Source of the DNA: JBBQUN01 sp963717115 | GTDB lineage: Bacteria; Actinomycetota; Acidimicrobiia; Acidimicrobiales; SZUA-35 | Assembly (NCBI GenBank): GCA_963717115.1 | Contig: CAVQVO010000009.1 | Span: 124,001-188,000 of the forward strand | Reading direction: 5' to 3' | DNA: 64,000 nt | In this document: one piece after another, positions 34,870 through 45,849 of the stretch | Position numbering within the stretch: the stretch's first letter is position 1 | How the letters are laid out: each line of letters begins with the position of its first letter | Notes under the pieces: generated by a model | What the model was told of the DNA's origin: nothing | The model's database searches: none | The model's input: the letters and a program-made list of their open reading frames with translations, nothing else | Translations under genes and position numbers: made by a program

Positions 34870-36706
34870 ATGCGTTCCCGAGCCCGACGACGCCGCAGCC
34901 GAAGCGCCCCTGGGCTCCTCGCCCTCGTCTCGGCGATCGTCGTGATGGCCGTTGTCGCCCCGGCGAACCAGCCGGCCGGCGCCACCGAGCTCTTCGATTC
35001 CCGCTTCGCCACCGAGGAAGTGTTCGTCGATCAGGCCTACCGTGACGTGCTGTCCCGGGGACCGGATCAGGGCGGATTGACGTACTGGTCGAACCGGATC
35101 CGTTCCGGATCGACACCCGACGAGCTGATCGAGTTCCTGATCACCTCACCGGAGTTCGAGTCGACGACGGCTCCCATCGTGCGGCTGTATCACTCGGTCC
35201 TCGACCGCTCCCCCGACCTCGATGGGCTGCGCTTCTGGGTGGCCCGGCGTGGCGCCGGGACTCCGCTCGCCGTCATCGCGGCGGCCATGCTCGACAGCGT
35301 CGAATTCGACGCGCTCGCCAACGCCGCCAACACCGACCAGGTCGTTGCCGCGGTGTATGGGCGTTCACTGGGCCGCCCGCCCGACGAGGGCGGGCTGGCC
35401 TACTGGCGGGGTGAGATCGATGGGGGCCGCCTCTCCCTCGCCCAGTTCGTCGCACTCGTCTCGGAGTCGGCCGAGCATCGCGACCTGCTCGAGGGCGAGG
35501 TCTCGACCACGCTGATCTACCTCGCGATGCTCCAGCGGGTTCCCGAACCCGCGGGGCTCTCCTATTGGTCGGACCGGTTCGAGTCAGGCACTTCGACTGC
35601 GCACGCTGGTCGGCGTCTTCTTCGCCCAGCCCGAATGGCAGCAGCGTTTCCCCACCCGGCCCGTTGTCCGGGTCACCTCGATCGAGGGCTTCGATCACCC
35701 GTGGGACGTCGACTCCCTACCGAGCGGCACGGTCCTCGTGACCGAGCGGGCCGGCCGGCTCGTCGCGATCGATCCCGCCACGCTCCAGGCCCGCACGGTC
35801 GCCGCCGACTTCGGCGACCTGTACGCCAGCGGCGAGACCGGGCTGATGGGTCTCGCCGTCGATCCCGATCACGCCACCAACCGCCGGATCTACACCTGTC
35901 AGGGCTACCGCGATCCGGCCGACGCCTCGTTGCGCGACATCAGGGTCATGGCGTGGACCGTCGATGCCGATGCGACCGTGGCCACCCGGATCGGCCCCAT
36001 CGTCACCGGACTGCCCCTGCTCTCGGGACGTCATGGCGGTTGCCAGCTCGAGTTCGGCATCGACGGGTCCCTCTTCGTCGGGACCGGCGACGGGGCCATC
36101 GGCACGACCCCCCAGGACCTCGGTTCGATGGGAGGAAAGGTTCTCCGAGTCGACCCGTTGACCGGACTGGGTGCCGCCGGCAATCCGTTCGCCGAATCGG
36201 CGAACGCCGTGACCCGACGGATCTACACCTACGGTCATCGCAACGTCCAGGGTCTGAGCCCGCGACCGGGCACCGGTGAGATGTGGTCGGTCGAGCACGG
36301 TCCCGACCGCGATGACGAGATCAATCGACTGCGCCCCGGCGGCAATGGCGGTTGGAATCCGATTCCCGGCTACAACGAGGCCGTGCCGATGACCGATCCG
36401 TCGTTGCCCGCCACCATGGTCGCGGCGTGGTCGTCCGGGTCGCCGACGGCGGCGTTGTCCGGGGCCGAGTGGCTCGACGAGCCCGCCTGGGGTTCACTCG
36501 ACGGCGGCCTCGTCGTGACGGCGCTGAAGGGCCGGGCGCTCCGGGTTCATCGGTTCAACGCCGAGGGCCTGTCGCTCGGATCGGCCCCGCCGCTCCTCGC
36601 CGGCGACCGGCTACGCGGTATCCACCAGACGGCCGATGGCTCCCTGTGGGTCACCTCCGACAACGGAGGCGGTCGGGACCAGATCACCGTGCTCACGCCG
36701 CGCTGA
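34870..36706 (+). CDS. Secreted DUF4214 - glucose/sorbosone dehydrogenase fusion (frame broken by one extra base)
   Basis: ATG 34870 follows TACCGT by six bases. A signal peptide (about residues 1-40) leads into four DUF4214 units (VFVDQAYRDVLSRGPDQGG, IVRLYHSVLDRSPDLDG, VVAAVYGRSLGRPPDEGG, IYLAMLQRVPEPAG). The fourth is cut by one extra base near 35587-35597, best explained as the A at 35596 after ACT TCG. The next frame completes the unit (LRTLVGVFFAQPEW) and continues with a PQQ-dependent sugar dehydrogenase propeller (GFDHPWDVDSLPSG, ETGLMGLAVDPD, YTYGHRNVQGL, EHGPDRDDEINRL). Corrected length 611 residues. It interrupts the dap genes. Confidence 0.82.
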
Positions 36707-36810
36707 GGCCGTCCAGGCCCTCCGAACCACCCGACCGCGGGGTCGGGGCTCCGGTCTCGGGCTTTCGCCTCCCCGGATGGCGGCAACCGGGGGCACCTCG
36801 CCGCCGTCGG

Positions 36811-37920
36811 TCAGCGGGCGACCCGAGACAGCGCGAGCGTCAGGCGTTCGGTCGGCTGCACGACGGCGATGCGAACGTGCCCGGCACCGGCGTCGCCGTA
36901 GAACTCACCCGGACTGACGAGCACGCCGGCCTCGCGAGCCAGTCGCTCGGCGAAACCCCAGGCATCGCCGTCGGGCGCCGGGGCCCACAGATAGAAGCCG
37001 CCCTCGGGCAAGGCGGCCTCGACCCCGAACGCCGCGACGAGTTCCCGGGCCAGCAGGAGCCGCTCGTGGTAGCGGGCTCGTTGGGCCACCACGTGGTCGG
37101 CATCGGCGAAGGCGGCGATCGCCGCCGCCTGCACGGGACCGGGAACCATGAAGCCGGCGTGCTTGCGGACCTCGGAGAGGTAGTGGACGAGTTCGTCGTC
37201 GCCGGCGTAGAACCCGACGCGGGCGCCGGCGAGATTGGACCGCTTCGACAGCGAGTGGACGGCGACCACACCATCGGATCCGTGTTGGAGGATCGACCGA
37301 GGCGGGCCGTTCCAGGTGAACTCGATGTAGCACTCGTCGGAGAACACCGGCACCGAGTTCGACCGACCCCAGGCCGCAGCCGCTTCGAGATCGTCGAGAC
37401 CGCCGGCGGGATTGCCCGGAGTGTTGACCCACAGGCACAGCGCCCGGTCGGCATCGGCCGGATCGATCTGCGACAGGTCGATCCGCCATCGGTCGTCGAC
37501 GGGAACGGCGACCGCTCGGCAGCCGGCGAGCGTCGCCCCCATGGCGTAACTCGGATAGCTGATCGCCGGATAGAGCACCGTGTCGCGGTCGGGCGAACGG
37601 AGCCGCAGCCACTGGGGCAGGCCGGCGACGAACTCCTTGGTGCCGATCGCTGCGGCCAGGTGGGCCGGTTCGATCGCGGTGCCGACCAGTCGGTTGATCC
37701 ACCCGGCGGCGGCGGCACGGAACGCCGGAGTCCCGATCGAGGGTGGATAGCCCCGCTCGGTGTTCGAGTGCCCCAGGGCCTCGACCACCGCCTCCGGCGG
37801 CGGATCGAACGGCGTCCCGATCGAGAGATCGACCATCCCGCCGTCGTGCGCCTCGGCCAGCGGGGTGATCGCGTTGAGCCGATCGTAGGGATAGGGCGGC
37901 GGAACGAACCCGGTGCTCAT
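36811..37920 (-). CDS. dapC: Succinyldiaminopimelate aminotransferase
   Basis: The 369-residue fold-type I aminotransferase has the PLP lysine in SLSKRSNLAGARVGF, the Asn/Asp pair NTPGNPAGG and SDECYIEF, and the carboxylate-binding Arg near the C-terminus (HVRIAVVQP). Closest in pattern to actinobacterial DapC, and the neighbours dapD, dapE and dapF support this. DapC makes N-succinyl-diaminopimelate from the keto acid and glutamate. Its ATG overlaps the hflX stop (ATGA), so it is in the miaA-dapF-hflX operon. Confidence 0.85.
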   Translation of the reverse strand: MSTGFVPPPYPYDRLNAITPLAEAHDGGMVDLSIGTPFDPPPEAVVEALGHSNTERGYPPSIGTPAFRAAAAGWINRLVGTAIEPAHLAAAIGTKEFVAGLPQWLRLRSPDRDTVLYPAISYPSYAMGATLAGCRAVAVPVDDRWRIDLSQIDPADADRALCLWVNTPGNPAGGLDDLEAAAAWGRSNSVPVFSDECYIEFTWNGPPRSILQHGSDGVVAVHSLSKRSNLAGARVGFYAGDDELVHYLSEVRKHAGFMVPGPVQAAAIAAFADADHVVAQRARYHERLLLARELVAAFGVEAALPEGGFYLWAPAPDGDAWGFAERLAREAGVLVSPGEFYGDAGAGHVRIAVVQPTERLTLALSRVAR

Positions 37921-39503
37921 CGATCGATCATGTCCTGTTCTCGTTCCTCGACGGTCACTCGCCGTCTCATTCTTCGACGGTCACTCGCCGTCTCATTCCT
38001 CGACGGTCTGCCACGCACGAATTGTTGCAGCCGCAGCGCCGACGCCTCCTCGAGCCGAGCCCGAACCTCCATCCCCGCCGTCCCGGGGACCTCGGTCAGC
38101 ACCTCGCCCTCGCGGTGGGTGGCCGCCAGCATGTCGCCCCGACTGTAGGGAATGAAGAGGTCGTAGACCCGGGAGCGTTCCCGCAGCGCCTCGCCGATGG
38201 CGACCAGCAGCTCGTCGAGTCCTGCCGAGGTCGCCGCCGACACCGCAACCGAGCCGGGATGGAGCCGGACCAGTCGTTCGGCGGCCACCGGATCGAGGTC
38301 GGCCTTGTTGAACACGACCAGCTCGGGCACCGCCACGGCGCCGATCTCGGCGAGAACCTGGCGAACGGCGTGGATGTGGGCGTCGGGATCGGGACCCGAA
38401 CCGTCGACCACGTGCACGAGCAGGTCGACCTCGGCGGCGACCTCGAGCGTGGACTTGAAGGCCTCGACCAACTGATGGGGCAACTTCTTCACGAAGCCCA
38501 CGGTGTCGGTCATCAGCACGGTCTCGCCGCCGGGCAGCTGAGCCTGCCGGGTCGTCGGATCGAGCGTGGCGAACAGCCGGTCCTCGACGAGCACGTCGGA
38601 CCCGGTGATGGCATTCAGCAGGGTGGACTTCCCCGCGTTGGTGTACCCGACGATCGACAGGGACCGATAGGGCGAACGACGACGGGCCTTGCGCTGGTTG
38701 GCCCGCCGATCGGTGATGTCCCGGAGGTCTCGTTCGAGCTTGTGCATCCGGCGAACGAGTCGACGACGGTCGACCTCGATCTGGGTCTCACCCGGGCCCC
38801 GGGTCCCGATCCCGCCGGCCTGCTGGCTGAAGTCCTTCTTGCCCCGCAGGCGCGGCAGGTTGTAACGCAACTGAGCCAGTTCGACCTGGGTCTTGCCCTC
38901 GCTCGACGTGGCGTGTTGGGCGAAGATGTCGAGAATGACCGCTGTCCGGTCGAGGGCCGTGCGCTTGAGGATCCGCTCGAGGTTGTACTGCTGGGCGGGC
39001 GTGAGCTCGTCGTCGAAGACGACGGTGTCGGCGTCGAACATGAGCGCCGCCTCGAGGATCTCGTCGACCTTGCCCTTGCCGACGAACGTGGCCGGGTCGG
39101 GCCGGTCGCGTCGCTGCACCACCCGGTCGACCGCGTCGGCGCCCGCCGTGTCGACCAGCAGCGCCAGCTCGTCGAGCGAGGTCTGCGTCTCCTCCTCGGT
39201 CTCCCCGGCCCGGGTGACCCCGACCAGCACGATGCGCTCGCGGAAGCTGCGGTCGAGGAACCCACCCCGGAGCTCGCCGCCGAAGTCCCCGAACGCCCCG
39301 CGGTGGGTCTCGGCGTCGTCAGGATCGTCGAGATCGGCGAAGTCGTCGAGATCGTCGAGATCGAACGCCTCCTCGCCCGTGCCACCTCCGTCGGTCGAAC
39401 CTCCGGCCTCGAGTGGGGCACTGCGGTAGCCGCCGTGTCCATCGGGGAAGAACGTCACCTCGTCGGAGGTCTCGTACTCGTCGAACGGGCCAGTCGGCAT
39501 CAA
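37917..39503 (-). CDS. hflX: Ribosome-associated GTPase HflX
   Basis: HflX binds and splits stalled ribosomes. The 528-residue protein has an unusual acidic N-terminal extension (about residues 1-85, rich in LDDLDDFADLDD), the HflX domain (VGKGKVDEI, VVFDDELTPAQQYNLE, SQQAGGIGTRGPGETQIE) and the G domain with GYTNAGKST, DTVGF and NKAD. The last 30 residues are encoded by a 26-base tandem duplication read in two frames. ATG 39503 overlaps the dapF stop and its own stop overlaps dapC, so the genes are tightly coupled. Confidence 0.93.
   Translation of the reverse strand: MMPTGPFDEYETSDEVTFFPDGHGGYRSAPLEAGGSTDGGGTGEEAFDLDDLDDFADLDDPDDAETHRGAFGDFGGELRGGFLDRSFRERIVLVGVTRAGETEEETQTSLDELALLVDTAGADAVDRVVQRRDRPDPATFVGKGKVDEILEAALMFDADTVVFDDELTPAQQYNLERILKRTALDRTAVILDIFAQHATSSEGKTQVELAQLRYNLPRLRGKKDFSQQAGGIGTRGPGETQIEVDRRRLVRRMHKLERDLRDITDRRANQRKARRRSPYRSLSIVGYTNAGKSTLLNAITGSDVLVEDRLFATLDPTTRQAQLPGGETVLMTDTVGFVKKLPHQLVEAFKSTLEVAAEVDLLVHVVDGSGPDPDAHIHAVRQVLAEIGAVAVPELVVFNKADLDPVAAERLVRLHPGSVAVSAATSAGLDELLVAIGEALRERSRVYDLFIPYSRGDMLAATHREGEVLTEVPGTAGMEVRARLEEASALRLQQFVRGRPSRNETASDRRRMRRRVTVEEREQDMIDR
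37948..38008. repeat. 26-base tandem repeat in the 3' end of hflX
   Basis: The unit TCGACGGTCACTCGCCGTCT(CATTCT) starts at 37948 and 37974, and a third partial copy begins at 38000. As 26 is not a multiple of three, the same DNA is read in two frames at the HflX C-terminus (NETASDRR then RMRRRVTVEE). The duplication has therefore altered the protein tail. Confidence 0.85.
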
Positions 39504-40402
39504 ACCTCCGAGGGAATGGGTTGGGGAGTGGTGATCGTCGTACGCCGGCTGGTCGGGTCGACCTCGACGGTGATGGACGCGATGAAACGGGTCGGGCCGG
39601 TGAGCCGCAGATCACCGTCGACGGTCGACTCGACGGTGGCCGCACCGCCGGGCATCGTCACGTCGACGATCGGCCCGGTCAGGCCCCATTGCGCGGTCGC
39701 AGCGGCTGCGGCGCAGGCACCCGAGCCGCAGGCCTGGGTGATCCCGGCGCCCCGTTCCCAGACCCGCAGCTCGAGCGAGCGGTCCGAGGTGACCCGGATC
39801 AGGTGCACGTTCAGTCCATCGGGATAGGCGGCTTCGATCGCCGGGCCGATGACGGCGAGGTCGTACCGGTCGGGATCGTCGACCACGGCGACCAGATGGG
39901 GGTTCCCGATGTCGAGTCCGATCTGGCGTTCGACGACGACCCCGAGGTCGCCCCACGCATCCGAGACCGGAGGGCCGGGTCGGACGGGACCCATGTCGAC
40001 GCAGACCGACATCTCGTTGCCCTCGACGGCGATCAGATCGACCCGGCGCAGCCCGGCATCGGTGTCGACCTCGAATCGGGCCGGAGGCCGCGCCCCGGTG
40101 TGCCGGGCGAGAGCCTGACCGACGCAGCGCGCCCCGTTTCCCGAGATCTCGGCCCGACTGCCGTCGGAGTTGAGCAGCTCCATGCGCCAGCGATCGGGAT
40201 GGGCCGGATCGTGATCGGGAACGAGGGTGATGAGCCCGTCGGCGCCGACGCCGGCGCGGCGGTCGCAGAAGCTGATCGCTTCGGCCGGACCGAGCGGCAC
40301 GGACGGTTCGATGGCGATCAGGAAGTCGTTGCCGAGAGCGACGTGTTTGGTGAGCGATACGGCGGTCAAGACACCCAGTCTCGCATCACTCGACGGATTC
40401 AC
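39500..40402 (-). CDS. dapF: Diaminopimelate epimerase
   Basis: DapF converts LL- to meso-diaminopimelate. The protein has both catalytic cysteine regions: NGARCVGQAL and ACGSGACAAAAAT, plus the substrate motif NSDGSRAEISGNG and GNPHLVAVV. GTG at 40402 overlaps the end of miaA by 17 bases and gives 300 residues; a TTG at 40369 (289 residues, LTAVSLTKHVALGNDF) is the alternative and would match the usual length better. Its stop overlaps the hflX start (ATGA). Member of the miaA-dapF-hflX-dapC operon. Confidence 0.9.
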   Translation of the reverse strand: MNPSSDARLGVLTAVSLTKHVALGNDFLIAIEPSVPLGPAEAISFCDRRAGVGADGLITLVPDHDPAHPDRWRMELLNSDGSRAEISGNGARCVGQALARHTGARPPARFEVDTDAGLRRVDLIAVEGNEMSVCVDMGPVRPGPPVSDAWGDLGVVVERQIGLDIGNPHLVAVVDDPDRYDLAVIGPAIEAAYPDGLNVHLIRVTSDRSLELRVWERGAGITQACGSGACAAAAATAQWGLTGPIVDVTMPGGAATVESTVDGDLRLTGPTRFIASITVEVDPTSRRTTITTPQPIPSEV

Positions 40403-41291
40403 CCCACCAGTTTCGGACCTGGTCGACCAGATCGGCGGACCCGGCGTCGAACCAGCGGATGCGCGGGTCGCGCCGGAACCAGCGTTGCTGGCGTCGGGCG
40501 AAGCGACGCGTTCGGCGTTTGGCCTCGTCGAGGGCCTCGTCGAGCGAGCACTCGCCATCGAGGTGGCGCGCCAGTTCCTTGTAACCGAGCGCCTGCGCGG
40601 CCGTGGCCGACCAACCCGATTCACGGACCCGCCGCACCTCCTCGAGGAATCCCGCGGCCATCTGGTGCTCGTAGCGGGCGTCGATCCGCCGGTCGAGTTC
40701 GTCACGCTCGATGGCCAGCCCGGCCTGGGCGAAGCGGGTCGGCGGGTACCGGTCGACGCCGGGACCGAACGACGAGAACGCTCGACCGGAGCCGATCGTC
40801 ACCTCGAGGGCCCGAACGATCCGGCGGCGGTTGCGGTCGTGCATCTTGGCCGCAGCGAACGGATCCAGTCGGTCGAGGCGATGCCACAGCGCGGCGGTGT
40901 CGGGTTCGGCTTCGAGTTCGGCGACGACGTCGGGATACTGCGGGGGGATCTCGAAGGCATCGACGACGGCTCGGACGTAGAGACCGGTGCCGCCAACGAG
41001 GATCGGCGTGACGGATCGTCGGGCCAGATCGTCGAGGACCGTTGCGACCTCGGACGAGAAGCGTGAAACGGTGTAGTCCTCGGTGGGGGCGGCGGTGTCG
41101 ACGAGGTGATGCGGGACCCGACCCCGCTCGGCGGCCGTCGGCTTGGCCGTCCCGATGTCCATGCCGCGATAGACCGCCATGGCGTCGGCCGACACCAGTT
41201 CGCAGGATCCGACGACCTCGGCGAGGGCCAGGGCCAGGGCCGACTTGCCCGAGGCCGTCGGACCGACGATCACCAGCGGTGGACGGCTCAC
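40386..41291 (-). CDS. miaA: tRNA dimethylallyltransferase
   Basis: MiaA attaches an isopentenyl group to A37 of tRNAs reading UNN codons. The 301-residue protein has the P-loop GPTASGKS at residues 10-17, SADAMAVYRGMDIGTAKP, PILVGGTGLYVRAV and the C-terminal LGYKELARHLDGE and RRQQRWFRRDPRI. GTG at 41291 overlaps the upstream stop by four bases (GTGA). MiaB, which acts after MiaA on the same base, is encoded at 47593-49047. Confidence 0.95.
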   Translation of the reverse strand: MSRPPLVIVGPTASGKSALALALAEVVGSCELVSADAMAVYRGMDIGTAKPTAAERGRVPHHLVDTAAPTEDYTVSRFSSEVATVLDDLARRSVTPILVGGTGLYVRAVVDAFEIPPQYPDVVAELEAEPDTAALWHRLDRLDPFAAAKMHDRNRRRIVRALEVTIGSGRAFSSFGPGVDRYPPTRFAQAGLAIERDELDRRIDARYEHQMAAGFLEEVRRVRESGWSATAAQALGYKELARHLDGECSLDEALDEAKRRTRRFARRQQRWFRRDPRIRWFDAGSADLVDQVRNWWGESVE

Positions 41292-42034
41292 GGCTGCAGG
41301 AACGAGGCCAGCAGATAGTGATCGAGGCGGACGAGGTCGGCATCGAACCCGTAGGCCTCGTAGAACGCGAACACCGAGTCGGGCCCGAACCGTTGGTGCA
41401 GGCTGTGCTGGATGATCGCCAGGTCGGCGTGGCGATCGGCGAGGCGCAGACGACCGACGTCGACCCAACCCACGGGGGCCGGGTCGACGATCAGGTTGGC
41501 GAGCTCCGGGCGTCCGTGGCACAACACCAGGTCCTCGACGTCGGGACGGCCACCGAGCCAGATCTCGAGCAGGCGCGCCGCGTCGTAGCGCCGGTAGGGA
41601 TCGGGCAGGGTCGCCGGGTCCACACCGTCGATCCCGGCACCGAGTTCGTCGGCCAGCGCCTGCCACCCGGTCGCGAACGGGAAGGTGGCCGGATCCACGG
41701 GAGTGTCGTGCAGGGCTCGCAGCGCCGTGGCGACGGTGGTGGTGATCCCACCGATGTCGCCGTGGAGGTCGACCCGGTGCGATGGGTGTCCGGCGAGGCG
41801 TTCGGTGACCAACCATCCGTCGGCACCCCCATCGGCGACGTGGACGACCGCCGGGACCGGCACCCGTCCGGCCAACCAACCCAGGCGCTCGGCTTCGGCC
41901 GTCGCCCGTCCTGGTGCGCCACGCTTGACCACGGTCTCGGGTGCGGCCCAGACATGATCGCTCGACTCGAGCGGCGACCAGCCCTCGACGGGGCCGGCGG
42001 CGTCGACGACCGATGGTGGGACCGCAGGGTTCAC
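41288..42034 (-). CDS. Aminoglycoside phosphotransferase-like protein with altered catalytic loop
   Basis: The 248-residue protein has the APH/choline kinase fold: a small lobe with VVKRGAPG (ATP Lys), WLVTERLAG, and a large lobe with GWVDVGRLRLADRHADLAI, containing the metal Asp of the DxG/D motif. The catalytic loop, normally H-G-D-x-x-x-x-N, reads HGRPELAN, so Arg replaces the catalytic Asp. It may be inactive or the site may hide a base-level error. GTG 42034 follows TACATT by seven bases; longer in-frame starts would overlap the upstream gene. Confidence 0.7.
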   Translation of the reverse strand: MNPAVPPSVVDAAGPVEGWSPLESSDHVWAAPETVVKRGAPGRATAEAERLGWLAGRVPVPAVVHVADGGADGWLVTERLAGHPSHRVDLHGDIGGITTTVATALRALHDTPVDPATFPFATGWQALADELGAGIDGVDPATLPDPYRRYDAARLLEIWLGGRPDVEDLVLCHGRPELANLIVDPAPVGWVDVGRLRLADRHADLAIIQHSLHQRFGPDSVFAFYEAYGFDADLVRLDHYLLASFLQP

Positions 42035-42113
42035 CGGCGTCAATGTAGGCGCGACGTCGGTCGAGCAGGCGGCCGGGCCGGTGGCGCCGGTCCGGCCGGG
42101 GACCCCGGGCCGG

Positions 42114-42914
42114 TCAACCGTCGACGGGACGACCGTGCGGGTCTTCTCGGCAGTCGCCGACGAGCGAGAGCAGGGCCCCCGCGACCGAGACGGGGTCGAC
42201 CACGATGTGGAGGTGCTCGCCATCCAGGCGGGCCACGGTCCAGCCCTCGGCCTTGGCCGCCTCGTAGGCCGGCTCGTACATGCGGCCGGTGGCGAGGAAG
42301 GTCCGGCGAACCGTCGGCGGGAGGGTCGGGATGTGGATCGCCTGGTCGAAGACCGACCGCGGCAGCGCCCGGGCCTCGGCGAAGACCCGATCGCGGAGCG
42401 CCTCGTTGGGCACCATGTCGAGGATCATCGACCCCCACCAGCGGTGCCAGGGAGGCAGGTAGTCGTTCGGACGAACGAGTCCGTCGAGCAGGGTGCGCAG
42501 TTGGGGATCGGCATCGACCGGGGACTGGCCGTCGATCCAGGGCACCTTGCCATTGACGCTCACGAGTGCGTGGACCTCGCGGCCCCGGGCAAGGAGGGCT
42601 TCGGCGATCAACGGAAGCCGGGAGCACGACATGGAATGGGCGACGACCACGATCGGATCGGTGCCGTCGGGGTCGACCGCCGTCACCACCTGCTCGACCC
42701 ACGGCCCGATGTGATCGACGTCGCTCGGGGTCGTCGGCCCGGGGGCGGCGATGACGCTGTCGTAGCCGAGCCGTCCGAGTACCTCCCCGACCCCGCGCCA
42801 GCACTCGGGACCGAGCAGGAACGAGGGAACGAGGAGGAACGAGAGGCGACCGACATCGGGCACGGCGTTCGACGTGGGTGGACTGACCTCGAACTGTTTT
42901 TCCCGATCTGTCAC
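42114..42914 (-). CDS. Alpha/beta hydrolase family protein
   Basis: The 266-residue protein has an alpha/beta-hydrolase core: FLLVPSFLLGPECW, a nucleophile elbow VVAHSMSCSRLPL (A-H-S-M-S instead of G-x-S-x-G) and a late GEHLHIVVDP holding the probable catalytic His. The substrate is unknown. GTG at 42914 is chosen; an in-frame GTG at 42950 lies inside a GTGAC/GTCAC inverted repeat (42937-42950) that may be an operator. Confidence 0.7.
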   Translation of the reverse strand: MTDREKQFEVSPPTSNAVPDVGRLSFLLVPSFLLGPECWRGVGEVLGRLGYDSVIAAPGPTTPSDVDHIGPWVEQVVTAVDPDGTDPIVVVAHSMSCSRLPLIAEALLARGREVHALVSVNGKVPWIDGQSPVDADPQLRTLLDGLVRPNDYLPPWHRWWGSMILDMVPNEALRDRVFAEARALPRSVFDQAIHIPTLPPTVRRTFLATGRMYEPAYEAAKAEGWTVARLDGEHLHIVVDPVSVAGALLSLVGDCREDPHGRPVDG

Positions 42915-43033
42915 CGACGCCCTCGATTCACGCGGTGTGACCCTAGTCACGACGTCAGAAAGGAGAAAAATCGGTGTCAGGCGTCCTCGACGTTTGCGAC
43001 CCGGGCGTTCCCTCGGTGCTCGGGTTTGGGAAG

Positions 43034-44353
<1,320 letters not shown>

Positions 44354-44408
44354 GGAGCAAATCATAAGCAGATGCGTTGGTCGAGTGTGATCAGTTCAGA
44401 CATACTTC

Positions 44409-45332
44409 ATGATCATGCAGGAGTCCGCCGTCGACGATCCACCCCTTCTCATCCTCACGACCCAACAGTTGCAGTACCTCGCGACCGTGGCGGACAGTCC
44501 GACGTGGGCCGTTGCCGCCACACGACTGGGGGTGTCGCCCTCGGCACTCAGCCAGGGACTGGCCGAGCTCGAACGGCGGGTCGGCGTCTCGCTGTTCGAT
44601 CGTGAAGGCCGACGGCGGGTCCTGACGCCGGCCGCCGCCGAGGTCGTGGCCTACGCCGAGCGGGTCGTCGCCCAGACCCGCGATCTCGGGCGCTGGGCGG
44701 CGGCCCACCGTCTCGGCTCCGCCGGTCGGCTCCGGCTCGGCATGATCGATGCCGCCGCCGTCGAGTACTACCCGACCCACCTCGCCCGGTTCCGTACCGA
44801 GCGACCCGAGGTCGATCTGCGGCTCACGGTGGCCCCCTCGGCGGAACTGCTGGCCCAGCTGCGCGCCGCCGCCCTCGACGTCGCGATCGTCATCGATCCG
44901 CCGATCCCGGTCGAGGATCTCGAGCTGACCCCGCTGCTCGCCGAGGACCTGGCGCTGTACGGACCGACCGGGGCACTCGAGCGCCCGGCCGGCGAGTGGG
45001 GTCCGTTCGTGTTGTTTCCCGAGGGTTCCCACACCCGGGCGACGATCGTCTCGGCCCTCACCGAGTTGGGGGCGACGGTCGACATCGTCGCGGTCTCCCA
45101 CCAGCCCGAGGTCCTGCGCACCATGGTCGACCTCGGGCTCGGCTGGACCGTCCTGCCGGTCGCCCAGGCCGAGTCGGGCAGCGCCCCGCTGCAGCGGGCC
45201 CGGGCCGAACCGATCGCGACCCGACGACTGGTGGCGGCCCGGCGCCGGGGATCGGTGAGCGACCCGGCGGCGCAGGCCCTCGTCGACTCCCTGTCGGGAC
45301 GAGGTGCGGGTCCCGACATCGGGGCTCCGTAG
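44409..45332 (+). CDS. LysR family transcription regulator
   Basis: The 307-residue protein has the LysR winged helix at residues about 18-75 (LQYLATVADSPTWAVAATRLGVSPSALSQGLAELERRVG) and the two-part effector domain. The divergent position next to ino1, sharing a 55-base promoter region, is the classical arrangement of a LysR regulator and its target. The ATG at 44409 or the one at 44415 may start the protein. It ends close to the GNAT gene. Confidence 0.87.
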   Translation: MIMQESAVDDPPLLILTTQQLQYLATVADSPTWAVAATRLGVSPSALSQGLAELERRVGVSLFDREGRRRVLTPAAAEVVAYAERVVAQTRDLGRWAAAHRLGSAGRLRLGMIDAAAVEYYPTHLARFRTERPEVDLRLTVAPSAELLAQLRAAALDVAIVIDPPIPVEDLELTPLLAEDLALYGPTGALERPAGEWGPFVLFPEGSHTRATIVSALTELGATVDIVAVSHQPEVLRTMVDLGLGWTVLPVAQAESGSAPLQRARAEPIATRRLVAARRRGSVSDPAAQALVDSLSGRGAGPDIGAP

Positions 45333-45341
45333 AATCGCTCC

Positions 45342-45804
45342 ATGTCCGACGACCGCCAAGGACGGATTCGGCGCCATCGAATTCGCCGACGACGAAGTCG
45401 TCCCCATCGCCGATCTCGTTTCGCTCTACGAGTCGGTCGGTTGGCTGATCTACGCCACCGACCCCGACGCCCTGGCCCGGGCCGTCGACCGGTCGACCTA
45501 CGTCGCCACGGCCCGCAACGCCGACGGGGATCTGATCGGGCTCGCACGCTGCCTCTCCGACGACGTCTCGATCATGTTCCTCCAGGAGGTGTTGGTCCAC
45601 CCCGACCATCGACGAGCGCGGATCGGCACGATCCTGGTCGGCGCCTGCCTCGAACGGTTCGACCACGTTCGCCGCAAGGTCCTGCTCAGCGACGACGAAC
45701 CCGGCCAGCACGAGTTCCATCGATCGCTCGGTTTCCGCGACCTCGACGCCATCGGTCCGATCGAGCTGCGGGCCTTCGTCCAACTGCCCGGCCTCGACGA
45801 CTGA
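45342..45804 (+). CDS. GNAT family N-acetyltransferase (frame broken by one extra base)
   Basis: The main frame shows a GNAT core: AIEFADDEVVPIADLVSLYESVGW, acetyl-CoA loop LVHPDHRRARIGTILVGACL and LLSDDEPGQHEFHRSLGFRD. ATG at 45342 is the likely start because TAGAAT stands exactly six bases before it, but it reads MSDDRQ one frame earlier, so an extra base at about 45355-45364 is inferred (MSDDR...DGFGAIEF). Corrected length 153 residues. Without a shift a GTG at 45304, inside the LysR gene, would have to be used. Substrate unknown. Confidence 0.72.
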
Positions 45805-45849
45805 GCACCGAACGAGCCCGAGCCGGCGGCCCGACGACCGTCGCTCGGC

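Noticed and set aside
45304..45804. GTG at 45304 as start of the GNAT gene
   Set aside because: It would begin inside the LysR gene and adds unnatural sequence; ATG 45342 has an exact leaderless promoter, although it needs a one-base correction.
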